This document shows, piece after piece, positions 25,444 through 33,125 of a stretch of DNA of 64,000 nt. The first letter of the stretch is position 1. Every line of letters begins with the position of its first letter. The DNA is from Vibrio sinensis (GTDB lineage Bacteria; Pseudomonadota; Gammaproteobacteria; Enterobacterales; Vibrionaceae). The DNA is taken from positions 11,259 through 75,258 of the forward strand of contig NZ_QVMU01000015.1 in the NCBI RefSeq assembly GCF_003605645.1, written 5' to 3'. Under the pieces are notes generated by a model. It saw only the letters and a list, made by a program, of their open reading frames with translations, searched no databases and was not told the origin of the DNA. The position numbers and the translations under genes were made by a program.

Positions 25444-26202
25444 TTATGAGCAGATCACTACTTTGGTTTCACCTTGCTTCGCCGCAGCTTCAATAGCCGG
25501 GCTAGGCTGAGTATCAGTAAAGAAGTAAGTGACGTCTTTAATATTTGCTAAAGTAATCGAACCTTTTGGAATGAACTTGCTCGAGTCCATCGCCACGACC
25601 ACATGACGCGCAGATTTCATAACTGTTTGCGTAATCATGGTTTCGTTAAGGTCGTATTCTAATAAAGTGCCGTCAACATCAATGGATGCTGCGCTAGTGA
25701 CTAGGTAGTCAAATCGGAAGTTGGAGATGAAATCCATCGCCTCAGTACCGACGATACCGCCATTGAACGCTTTAACTTTACCGCTTGGGATCAATACATC
25801 AATAGACTTGTTGGTATGTAAAACACTTGCCACACGAAGACTATTGGTGATGACCTGCAAATTACTTTTATTGGCTAAATGACTCGCGATGACTTCTGCT
25901 GTTGTCCCAATAGCAATAAATACCGTTGAGTTATCTGGAATTAAATCAGCAATCGCTTTGGCAATGGCATGCTTTTGCTCTGTATCTGAAACCTTACGCA
26001 CTTCATAATCGAGGTTATTTTTGGTTGCCGGTGAGCTCGCTCCACCATGGTGACGAATCACTAATCGTGAATCACTGAGCTTTTTAATATCGCGGCGAAT
26101 CGTCTGCGTAGAAACATCTAGCATCTCTGCCAGATCTTCTACGCTGTAATAACCCTTGTCATTGACTAGCTGAATTAATTTATCTTGTCTGGGATTAGTC
26201 AC
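25444..26202 (-). CDS. DeoR-family regulator of the SQ locus (CsqR/YihW type)
   Basis: The 252-residue protein has a DeoR helix-turn-helix (residues 17-60; YYSVEDLAEMLDVSTQTIRRDIKKL then VIRHHGGAS) and a sugar-phosphate sensor domain. E. coli controls its SQ genes with the DeoR-family repressor CsqR (YihW), released by SQ or SQ-glycerol. Here the gene follows the kinase by 18 bases on the same strand, as an operon. The 23-bp sequence repeated in two divergent promoter regions of the locus is the natural operator candidate. A phosphorylated pathway intermediate such as 6-deoxy-6-sulfofructose 1-phosphate might be the ligand, but this is inference. Confidence 0.85.
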   Translation of the reverse strand: MTNPRQDKLIQLVNDKGYYSVEDLAEMLDVSTQTIRRDIKKLSDSRLVIRHHGGASSPATKNNLDYEVRKVSDTEQKHAIAKAIADLIPDNSTVFIAIGTTAEVIASHLANKSNLQVITNSLRVASVLHTNKSIDVLIPSGKVKAFNGGIVGTEAMDFISNFRFDYLVTSAASIDVDGTLLEYDLNETMITQTVMKSARHVVVAMDSSKFIPKGSITLANIKDVTYFFTDTQPSPAIEAAAKQGETKVVICS

Positions 26203-26220
26203 TTTAATCCTTCGTATTGT

Positions 26221-27108
26221 CTATTTTTGGAGTTTTTGATCCACTTCGATTCTAGTCGGAATACCTTCGCGACCACCTCTTTTGGTACATTTTAACGCTG
26301 CTACCCGGTTTGAGAAAACAATAGCATCACGACTTTGTTTCGATTCTGCGACAGCAACCGCTAAAGCACCGTGAAAAACATCACCTGCGCCAGTGGTATC
26401 AACGACATTAACTTTGATAACCGGTTCGTGGCAGATTTCATCACCTTCTAACCAGTAACAGCCTTTTGAGCCTACTGTAACATAGACCTTACCATCTGTT
26501 TGTTTTTTAGCAATTTTTAAGCCCTCAATCGGGTCACTGCAACCTGTAAACTTTTCAAGACCAGGCTCAGAAAATGCAACATGATCTGCAAGTTTTACTA
26601 AGTCATCAATAGCATCTGGGGCGATATCTGCGTCAAGAACTGATGGGATATTGTTCTTCTTAGCTTGTTCAAGAGCGTATTTTGCACCCTCTGGCCAGCG
26701 AACGTCAGTCAATATGGTCGTGTATTGAGAGAAGTCGATGCTCTCAAGTTGTTTTGGATCGCGGCTTAATGACTTATCTTGGTAATTAATGATCATTCGC
26801 TCACCTTCGTCATCAACCAATACGGCTGAGAAAGCAGAGGATGCGCCAGCAATATGAACAGCTTTATCGACATTAACACCGTAGTTAGCTAATTCTGTCA
26901 ACATAGTATCAGCGACACCATCTTGACCAACACGACCAATGAAATCGACCTTGTGACCTAATTGAGCTACCGCCACAGCAGCAGTAGCAGCAGGGCCTCC
27001 GCCAACTTCGAAGTAATCTTTAGCTACATATTTACCACCTGACGTTGGTAGGTTTTCCACGCGTTGAATTCGATCAAGTACCGTAATACCCACACATGCA
27101 ATTGTCAT
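26221..27108 (-). CDS. yihV: 6-deoxy-6-sulfofructose kinase (YihV type)
   Basis: The 295-residue PfkB-family kinase should phosphorylate 6-deoxy-6-sulfofructose at C1 with ATP. It aligns closely with E. coli YihV as I recall it: start CVGITVLDRIQRVENLPT, YFEVGGGPAATAAVAVAQLG, DFIGRVGQD, ILTDVRWPEGA, AFSEPGLEKFTG and the catalytic VDTTGAGDVFHGALAVA. Length differs by three residues. The gene is divergent from the YihU-type reductase, sharing about 209 bases of regulatory DNA with the exact 23-bp operator candidate. The DeoR gene follows on the same transcript. Confidence 0.93.
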   Translation of the reverse strand: MTIACVGITVLDRIQRVENLPTSGGKYVAKDYFEVGGGPAATAAVAVAQLGHKVDFIGRVGQDGVADTMLTELANYGVNVDKAVHIAGASSAFSAVLVDDEGERMIINYQDKSLSRDPKQLESIDFSQYTTILTDVRWPEGAKYALEQAKKNNIPSVLDADIAPDAIDDLVKLADHVAFSEPGLEKFTGCSDPIEGLKIAKKQTDGKVYVTVGSKGCYWLEGDEICHEPVIKVNVVDTTGAGDVFHGALAVAVAESKQSRDAIVFSNRVAALKCTKRGGREGIPTRIEVDQKLQK

Positions 27109-27206
27109 AATTCTACTCTTTATAGTTTACGTTATTGGGCTGCTGAGTCGCAAATTTATGTTGTCAGTATATCCACATTTGGACATTTGGCTGGGATCAT
27201 AATCAC

Positions 27207-27246
27207 AAAACAACCAAAGTGGACATAAAACAACAAAATGTGACAT
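27207..27246. promoter_or_regulatory. operator candidate for the SQ regulator, copy B (tandem 20-bp repeat)
   Basis: Two 20-bp direct repeats (27207-27226 and 27227-27246) share 16 positions; both start AAAACAAC and end GACAT. Bases 27223-27245 are the exact reverse complement of 20295-20317. Related half-sites (AAATGTGG and AAATGTCC on the minus strand) lie at 27172-27188. All sit between the divergent kinase and reductase genes. Confidence 0.75.
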
Positions 27247-27254
27247 TAATTACA
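27239..27254 (+). promoter_or_regulatory. CRP-like site in the kinase-reductase intergenic region
   Basis: TGTGA, six bases, TTACA matches the CRP consensus except one base of the right half. It overlaps the end of the tandem operator repeat by eight bases, so catabolite control could compete or cooperate with the pathway regulator. One-site matches arise by chance. Confidence 0.35.
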
Positions 27255-27317
27255 GTTAAAATGTTTATTAATGTTTATATTGGTCTCAACTTAATCGAGA
27301 ACGTAAAGGAATTAGAA

Positions 27318-28211
27318 ATGTCTACAATTGGATTTATTGGTTTAGGTCAAATGGGTACGCCGATGGCGCTAAATCTAATCAAGGGTGGTCATACATTAAA
27401 AGTCTTTGATATCAACCAATCTGCGGTTCAGCAGTTGGTTGAACAAGGCGCAACCGCAGCAGTATCACCAGCAGAAGCGGCGTTAGACTCAGAATTTGTC
27501 GTGACTATGTTGCCAAACGGCACATTAGTAAAAAACGTGGTGTTAGGAGACAACGGCATCATTTCTACACTAGATAAGAATGCATTACTTATCGACATGT
27601 CGACAATTCACCCACTTGAAACTGACAATCTAATCAAAGAAATGTCAGACAAAGGCTTCTCTATGATGGAAGCGCCTGTGGGCCGTACTTCAGAGCACGC
27701 TGTACGCGGTGAGTTATTGATCATGGCGGGTGGTACTAAAGAGCAAGTAGAGCGTGCAAAACCTCTATTTGAATGCATGGGTAACGAGACCGTTGATTGC
27801 GGCGGAGCTGGTAAAGGTATCCGAGTTAAAATCATCAATAACTACATGAGTATTGCACTTAACGCACTTTCAGCAGAAGCCGCCACATTATCTGAAGCGA
27901 TTGGTCTTGATTGGGACGTCGCAATGCAAGTAATGAGCGGTACGCCAGCTGGTAAAGGTCACTTTACAACAACATGGCCAGGCAAAGTTCTTGCGGGTGA
28001 CTTGTCTCCAGTATTCATGGTAGACCTTGCGCATAAAGACATTGGTATCGCACTTGATCTTGCGAACCAAGTCAACGTTCCAATGCCTTGTGGCGCTGCT
28101 GCGCGTGAACTTTACAACTTTACTCGTGCTGCTGGTCGTGGTCGTCAAGACTGGACAGCGGTTCTTGAACAGCTCCGTGTCAGTTCTGGCTTAGAAGCAA
28201 AAGTGAAGTAA
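27318..28211 (+). CDS. yihU: sulfolactaldehyde reductase (YihU type)
   Basis: The 297-residue NADH-dependent reductase of the 3-hydroxyisobutyrate dehydrogenase family should turn 3-sulfolactaldehyde into DHPS. It aligns closely with E. coli YihU: IGFIGLGQMGTPMALNL (Rossmann), VTMLPNG, DMSTIHPLETD, PVGRTSEHAV, the catalytic Lys in RVKIINNYMSIALNALSAEAA, GTPAGKGHFTTTWPGKVLAGDLSP and RQDWTAVLEQLRVSSGL. The start is set at the ATG at 27318, preceded by AAAGGA; an in-frame ATG at 27219 would add 33 residues without family resemblance and lies in the operator region. DHPS, its product, is the expected substrate of the radical enzyme. Confidence 0.95.
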   Translation: MSTIGFIGLGQMGTPMALNLIKGGHTLKVFDINQSAVQQLVEQGATAAVSPAEAALDSEFVVTMLPNGTLVKNVVLGDNGIISTLDKNALLIDMSTIHPLETDNLIKEMSDKGFSMMEAPVGRTSEHAVRGELLIMAGGTKEQVERAKPLFECMGNETVDCGGAGKGIRVKIINNYMSIALNALSAEAATLSEAIGLDWDVAMQVMSGTPAGKGHFTTTWPGKVLAGDLSPVFMVDLAHKDIGIALDLANQVNVPMPCGAAARELYNFTRAAGRGRQDWTAVLEQLRVSSGLEAKVK

Positions 28212-28740
28212 TCGCTGAAGTAGGTTGTATATTTTGTTCTAAATGAAAGTTATTCAACATTTATAGACATTATTAATGACGATTATTACTTAATATGCTC
28301 ACTAAATAGCAAAATTATAGTCCTATTGTTAATTGCCTTTTTTTATTTTTTGGTAACAAAAGGCTTTTTAACTAACTTAGAACTAGCCCTGCCGGGTAAT
28401 TAAAATAAACCGTTCAATACAATATTAAATTAGCTTAAATAACCTTTTAACCCTTTAAGTATAAAGGGGCGGCTCACTTCGCCTTGTGAAATTGTAACGC
28501 GTATTTTCTTGAGTAAACAAAGGGTTGGGTGATTCTTGTTTTACTTATTGATAGTTAAGTCTATTAGAAAATATTGGCTATTGAGCGTTTTGTGATTGCG
28601 TGTACATTTATGGCAATAAGTGTCACTTAACTAACAGGAAATGTTACATAGCTAACAGAAATAGACAAGTTAGCTTGGTAACTTCTACCTCATCAAAATA
28701 TAAGTCTTCAAGACGAAATTTATAATTAGGGAATAAACAA
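28212..28740. other. 529-bp regulatory gap upstream of the aldolase gene
   Basis: The gap holds an inverted repeat GCCTTTT/AAAAGGC around 28335-28364, a TAAGTGTCACTTA palindrome (28617-28629) and the 21-bp direct repeats at 28621-28662. It should carry the promoter of the long aldolase-TRAP-isomerase operon. No gene is seen. Confidence 0.55.
28621..28662. promoter_or_regulatory. 21-bp direct repeats upstream of the aldolase operon
   Basis: Two 21-base units (TGTCACTTAACTAACAGG at 28621 and TGTTACATAGCTAACAGA at 28642) agree at 16 of 21 positions, two helical turns apart. A GCTAAC/GTTAGC inverted pair overlaps the right side. The repeat spacing suggests cooperative protein binding about 80 bases before the aldolase start. 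Confidence 0.45.
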
Positions 28741-29601
28741 ATGCCTTACGTATCTGGTAACACAATGATTAACGAAGCTTGGAAGAACGGTTATGCAATC
28801 GGCGCTTTCACGGCTCACAACCTAGAAACGATTAAAGCGGTTTTGCTTGCAGCTCAAGAAGAGCAATCGCCAATCATGGTTCAGATTGGCCAAAAAGCAA
28901 TCAATGAAATGGGTATGAAGCCATTGCGTAATGCGATTGATTCTCTAATTGAATACCACCAAATCTCGGTTCCAATTTGTGTTCACCTAGATCACAGTCG
29001 TAAATTTGAACAATGTATGGAAGCGGCGACATGTGACTTCCAATCACTGATGTTTGACGGTTCAGCATTAGATTTTGAAGAGAACGTTCGTATTACTAAA
29101 GCAGTAGTAGACGTAGCAAATGCTCTAGGTCTAGGTGCTGAAGGTGAAATCGGCAAGATTGGTGGTACTGAAGATGACATCACTGTTGATGAAAAAGATG
29201 CGATGATCACGACAGTTGCTGAAGCTCTAGACTTCTCTGAGCGCACTGGTGTTCATTACCTTGCTGTTTCAATCGGCACTGCTCACGGTGTTTACAAAAC
29301 AACACCACAACTAAAGTTTGACCGTTTGTCTGAAATCAAAGAAGCGGTTCAAAAGCCAATCGTTCTTCACGGTGGTTCAGGTGTTCCTGATGACCAAGTA
29401 ATCGAAGCTGTTAAACGCGGTGTTGCGAAAATCAACGTTGATACAGAATTGCGTCAAGGCTTCATTGATGGCGTTCAAGGCCACTGGCAAGCAAATGCAA
29501 AAGATTACGTGTTAGCGGATGTTATGAACACCGGTATCGCATCAATGAAAGAAGTAGTACGCCACAAAATCCGCCTGTTTGGTTCAAACGGCAAAGCATA
29601 A
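28741..29601 (+). CDS. class II aldolase, probable 6-deoxy-6-sulfofructose-1-phosphate aldolase
   Basis: The 286-residue protein is a zinc-dependent ketose-bisphosphate aldolase (FbaA/GatY/KbaY fold). Metal and active-site motifs are visible: His82-x-Asp84-His85 (VHLDHS), GAEGEIGKIGG near 132, His182 in GTAHG, His210 in LHGGSG and KINVDTELR near 230. In E. coli the step is done by the class I enzyme YihT, which is absent here. By position between the kinase and reductase genes and the transporter, this aldolase most likely makes DHAP and 3-sulfolactaldehyde. Class II enzymes for this step are known from other SQ pathways (sulfo-EMP2 type). AGGGAA precedes the start; it heads an operon that runs to yihS. 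Confidence 0.85.
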   Translation: MPYVSGNTMINEAWKNGYAIGAFTAHNLETIKAVLLAAQEEQSPIMVQIGQKAINEMGMKPLRNAIDSLIEYHQISVPICVHLDHSRKFEQCMEAATCDFQSLMFDGSALDFEENVRITKAVVDVANALGLGAEGEIGKIGGTEDDITVDEKDAMITTVAEALDFSERTGVHYLAVSIGTAHGVYKTTPQLKFDRLSEIKEAVQKPIVLHGGSGVPDDQVIEAVKRGVAKINVDTELRQGFIDGVQGHWQANAKDYVLADVMNTGIASMKEVVRHKIRLFGSNGKA

Positions 29602-29628
29602 GTATAAATAATAAATAGAAAAATAACT

Positions 29629-29655
29629 TTGGGTGCTCTTTACCTCGGCACCCAA
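29629..29655 (+). terminator. hairpin between the aldolase and dctQ genes
   Basis: A perfect 8-bp stem TTGGGTGC/GCACCCAA with an 11-base loop is followed by TTTCCC. It is too weak for a sure terminator and may instead tune expression or processing between enzyme and transporter genes. Confidence 0.45.
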
Positions 29656-29691
29656 TTTCCCAAAATCCCTATAATAACTAATGGTGATTCT

Positions 29692-30312
29692 ATGCTACGT
29701 ACAATAGAAAAAGCATTGAATACAGTAACGACCCCACTGGCGAAAGTACTGCGCTCTGTCGCAGGTATTTTACTTCTCGTCATGACGGTGATGGTTGTTG
29801 CTCAAGTTCTGTTCCGCTATGTGTTTAACATACCTTTAAGTTGGACCGACGAAGCTGCACGTTTTTTGATGATCTACATGACTTATCTATGTCTACCTTT
29901 TGTGTACTTAGCTGATAAAAACATCGCTATGACCTTCGTAACAGAAATTTTAGAGAAGAAAGCACCGCGCGTGTTTGCGACGTTCTGCTTAATTGGTCAT
30001 ATCTCTGCAATTGTTGTTTTTGCGGTTTGGATTAAGTTTGGCTGGAATTTTTACAATACCGGTTCGGTGATGGCAGATAGCCTCCCAATCTCTATGTACG
30101 TCATTTACATTATTCCACCAGTCATGATGGCAGTCACATCAGTTTATGCGCTACAAAAAGGCATTCAAGCTATCCGAGGTATGCTAGGAGACTTTACTGA
30201 CGTTTCTCAAACACAAGCGACGGTTGCGCAATATGAGCCATCGCCTATTCAAGTAGAGAGTTCTGACGCGGCTGAACAAGACGCGAACTTAGAACCAAAA
30301 GTTGCATCTTAA
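29692..30312 (+). CDS. dctQ: TRAP transporter small membrane subunit (DctQ)
   Basis: The 206-residue protein has four predicted membrane helices and DctQ-family signs such as FRYVFNIPLSWTDEAARFLMIYMTYL near residue 45. With DctM and a periplasmic DctP it makes a sodium-driven importer for carboxylates or sulfonates. The C-terminal tail of about 40 residues is acidic and hydrophilic, longer than I expect for the family. The start ATG at 29692 is used rather than TTG at 29629, which lies in a hairpin; GGTGA lies just upstream. Confidence 0.88.
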   Translation: MLRTIEKALNTVTTPLAKVLRSVAGILLLVMTVMVVAQVLFRYVFNIPLSWTDEAARFLMIYMTYLCLPFVYLADKNIAMTFVTEILEKKAPRVFATFCLIGHISAIVVFAVWIKFGWNFYNTGSVMADSLPISMYVIYIIPPVMMAVTSVYALQKGIQAIRGMLGDFTDVSQTQATVAQYEPSPIQVESSDAAEQDANLEPKVAS

Positions 30313-30326
30313 GAGGGCGTTAAAAA

Positions 30327-31616
30327 ATGGTATCTCCAATCTTTCTACTCTATTTCTTAGTACTGCTTATTGTCGGTGTGCCGGTACTATTTACATTGGG
30401 CTTATCACCAATGATCACGCTGTTCCAAAACGACCAGATGTTGTTTGCGAACATGCTTTACCAGCGTCTTTATTCTGGTCTTGATAGCTTCCTGTTACTT
30501 GCTCTACCTTTCTTTATGTTAGCTGGTGAGTGTATGACAGCGGGTGGTATCACTCCACGTATCATCGCTTTTGCTCAAACGATGGTTCAGCACCTACGCG
30601 GTGGCTTAGGTCACGTAGTGATTCTTGCGGCGACTATCTTTGGTGCATTAACAGGCTCAGCAGTGGCAGCAACATCAGCGATTGGCGGTATGCTTATCCC
30701 TGAAATGCAGAAGTATAAATACGACACAGGCTACTCTGCAGCACTAACCGCCGCAGCAACAGTACTGGGGAACATTATTCCACCGTCAGGCATCATGCTT
30801 ATCTACGCATTCGTAATGAATACGTCAGTAGCAGCAATGTTCCTAGCAGGTGTAACACCAGGCATTATTCTGTGTGTCGGTCTGATGATCATGAACCACT
30901 TCCAGATCAGAAAATACCCAGATGTACAGCCAATGGAACGTGCGCCAGCAATGGAGCGTCGCCAAGCATTTCGCCTTGCAATCGTGCCTTTGATGACACC
31001 TGTAATCATTCTAGGTGGTATCTACGGTGGTATCTTTACTCCGACAGAAGCAGCAGCAGTCGCAGTAGCGTACGCAATCGCAGTTTCTATTTACATCATT
31101 AAAGCAACTAACGTTAAAGCTACCTATGCTCTGTTTGCAAAAGTAGCGGTGAATGCAGCGTCGATTCTTATCATCGTTGCAGCGGCAAGTGGTTTCGCTT
31201 CACTAATCAGTCTATCTGGCGTGTCGACCATGGTTGCTGATTTTATGAGTGGCATTACGGATAACCCATACTTGCTATTCGCTATCATCAACGTATTGCT
31301 ATTCCTTATCGGTATGTTCCTTGATGCTGGCCCAGCAATTCTAATCTTTGCTCCGATTTTCGCGCCAATTATGACGGCAGCAGGTATCGACCCAGTGCAC
31401 TTTGGTGTGGTGATGTGTGCAAACCTTTCAATCGGTTTGGCAACGCCTCCAATGGGTCTAGTTCTGTTTGTAGCTTCAGGTGTATCTCGTGTACCGGTAT
31501 CTGAAATTTCTAAGAAAATCATCCCATTCCTAATTGTTGAAATGGCGATTATCTTCCTGATTTCGTTCTTCCCATCACTAGTAATCGGCCTACCTCAATT
31601 GGCTGGCATCATGTAA
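30327..31616 (+). CDS. dctM: TRAP transporter large membrane subunit (DctM)
   Basis: The 429-residue protein has about a dozen hydrophobic segments and DctM motifs such as LPFFMLAGECMTAGGIT, GALTGSAVAATSAIGGMLIPEM, NIIPPSGIMLIYA and GIFTPTEAAAVAVAYA. It is the transport channel of the TRAP system. It follows dctQ by 14 bases, with AGAGGG as ribosome site. In this cluster the cargo should be sulfoquinovose or sulfoquinovosyl glycerol. E. coli uses YihO/YihP-type carriers instead, so the transporter has been swapped. Confidence 0.93.
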   Translation: MVSPIFLLYFLVLLIVGVPVLFTLGLSPMITLFQNDQMLFANMLYQRLYSGLDSFLLLALPFFMLAGECMTAGGITPRIIAFAQTMVQHLRGGLGHVVILAATIFGALTGSAVAATSAIGGMLIPEMQKYKYDTGYSAALTAAATVLGNIIPPSGIMLIYAFVMNTSVAAMFLAGVTPGIILCVGLMIMNHFQIRKYPDVQPMERAPAMERRQAFRLAIVPLMTPVIILGGIYGGIFTPTEAAAVAVAYAIAVSIYIIKATNVKATYALFAKVAVNAASILIIVAAASGFASLISLSGVSTMVADFMSGITDNPYLLFAIINVLLFLIGMFLDAGPAILIFAPIFAPIMTAAGIDPVHFGVVMCANLSIGLATPPMGLVLFVASGVSRVPVSEISKKIIPFLIVEMAIIFLISFFPSLVIGLPQLAGIM

Positions 31617-31680
31617 CCAACGTAATTTGAGCGGCATCGTAAGCCGGGCCGCTTAAATTAACCTATTAGGATAAATTGTT

Positions 31681-32727
31681 ATGAAAAAGACATGGTTAGC
31701 TCTAGCAACTTCTGCGGGTCTTTTAGCAAGTGGTGCAGTGTCAGCGGCGGTCGAGTTTAACGTTGTACATTTAACTTCTCCAGAGAGTTACAACAACCAA
31801 TCTCTATTGGTATTTAAAAACCACTTAGAAACTCGTTCTAATGGTGAGTTGAAAGTGAATATTTACGGCTCAGGTCAACTTTGTGGTTCAGGTAAAGAGT
31901 GTATCGCTGGGATTCAAGCGGGGATGTTTGACTATTTCCCAACCACAGTTTCTGAAATTGCTTATTACTGGAATCCAGCGGAGTCATTTGACCTGCCTTA
32001 CCTATTACCAAACGACCGCGTAGCTGAGTGTGTGTATGGCAATGACCAATTTATGGTGGATGTCCGCACTAACGTACTAAAAAAAGCACCGAATGTACGT
32101 TTAATGATGGTCGCGAACTCAGGCGGTTGGCGTAACTTTGCTACCAACGAGAAAGAAATTCGTACTCCGGCTGACGTTGCTGGTTTGAAGATCCGTACGG
32201 TACCGGCAAAAATTCAGCAAGATCTCGTTAGAGAACTCGATGGCGCGCCAACACCAGTTGCGTTTCCTGAAGTTTACACGGCACTTTCAACAGGTGTTGT
32301 TGAGGGAACGAAGAACGGTATCGTAGATATCATTCAAAGTCGTCTACATGAGAGTTTGGATTACCTAACACTTGACGGTCATGGCTACATGGGCGGAGCG
32401 TGGGTGATGTCTGATGCGAAATACAACACTTTGTCTCCTGAACTTAAGCGCATTGTTCTTGATGCCATTGAAGCGCAGCAGCAGTACCTAAACTCTTATC
32501 CGAAGCATAACGAATACGCATCGTATGAAGTATTCAAGAACTCAAACGGTAAGATCCACAACCCAACAGCACAAGAAAAACAAGCATTCGTCAAAGCAAC
32601 TCAACCCGTCATTGATAACTGGGCTGCGAATGCGGACGCAGAGGGTAAACAGTGGCTAGAGCGCTTTAAAACACAAATCAAAACTTGTGAAGCTGAAATC
32701 GAAGCGTCTTACAAGTTAACCATGTAA
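31681..32727 (+). CDS. dctP: TRAP transporter substrate-binding protein (DctP), paralogue 2
   Basis: The 348-residue periplasmic protein starts with a signal peptide (MKKTWLALATSAGLLASGAVSA). It matches the DctP at 15305 along its whole length, sharing the blocks GSGQLCG/ECIAG, FDLPY, NSGGWRN, RTVPAK and the four cysteines. Being encoded next to dctQM, it is the standard partner. The two proteins may bind different forms of the cargo (free SQ and its glycerol glycoside) or simply raise capture. It lies 64 bases past dctM and 56 bases before the EIIB gene. Confidence 0.9.
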   Translation: MKKTWLALATSAGLLASGAVSAAVEFNVVHLTSPESYNNQSLLVFKNHLETRSNGELKVNIYGSGQLCGSGKECIAGIQAGMFDYFPTTVSEIAYYWNPAESFDLPYLLPNDRVAECVYGNDQFMVDVRTNVLKKAPNVRLMMVANSGGWRNFATNEKEIRTPADVAGLKIRTVPAKIQQDLVRELDGAPTPVAFPEVYTALSTGVVEGTKNGIVDIIQSRLHESLDYLTLDGHGYMGGAWVMSDAKYNTLSPELKRIVLDAIEAQQQYLNSYPKHNEYASYEVFKNSNGKIHNPTAQEKQAFVKATQPVIDNWAANADAEGKQWLERFKTQIKTCEAEIEASYKLTM

Positions 32728-32783
32728 CACCACGCAGTGAAGTGCCAAGTCTTAATTGGTACTTCATCCAAGGGAGAAAGTCG

Positions 32784-33050
32784 ATGATTAACGACAAAGG
32801 CAATTTACAAGCTAAGGCACAAAAAATTCTGAAAGCGATGGGCGGTATCGAGAATATCGTCGCAGGCAAAATTGATAATTGTGCCACCCGTTTGCGTATT
32901 CAGGTTAAAGATATCGAAATCGTCAATGAAGGCCTATTACGTCGCCAAGGTGCACTAGGTTTTATCCACTTGCAAGACAATCAAATCCAAGTGGTGTTCT
33001 TTGATGTACACAATTTAGCAGAAGAATTACGAACCCAAGCGCTGAAATGA
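32784..33050 (+). CDS. freestanding PTS EIIB domain (glucose-type) with intact cysteine
   Basis: The 88-residue protein corresponds to a complete IIB domain of the glucose/sucrose PTS family: a helix (AQKILKAMGGIENI), then DNCATRLRIQVKD with the phosphoacceptor Cys33, and IQVVFFDVHNLAEEL at the end. Canonical sequences read xACxTRLR, so the site is intact. Normally this domain is fused to a IIC transporter; here there is none, and import is by TRAP. It may sense or relay the PTS phosphorylation state to pathway enzymes, or have lost the catalytic role. ATG 32784 with AAGGGAG is preferred over 32742, which has no ribosome site. It precedes yihS by 75 bases. Confidence 0.75.
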   Translation: MINDKGNLQAKAQKILKAMGGIENIVAGKIDNCATRLRIQVKDIEIVNEGLLRRQGALGFIHLQDNQIQVVFFDVHNLAEELRTQALK

Positions 33051-33125
33051 TCAATATAGAAATATTCATTGCTGTTTAGGTTTAAATCAAATTTATAAAT
33101 ATAAATAGATATATAGGATAGAAAT

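Noticed and set aside
27219..27317. N-terminal extension of the YihU-type reductase from 27219
   Set aside because: The extra 33 residues have no family resemblance and overlap the operator repeats; AAAGGA lies properly before 27318.
28741..29601. Reading the aldolase as a housekeeping fructose-bisphosphate or tagatose-bisphosphate aldolase
   Set aside because: No gat or fba neighbours are present, and it lies amid SQ genes lacking YihT; specificity remains untested.
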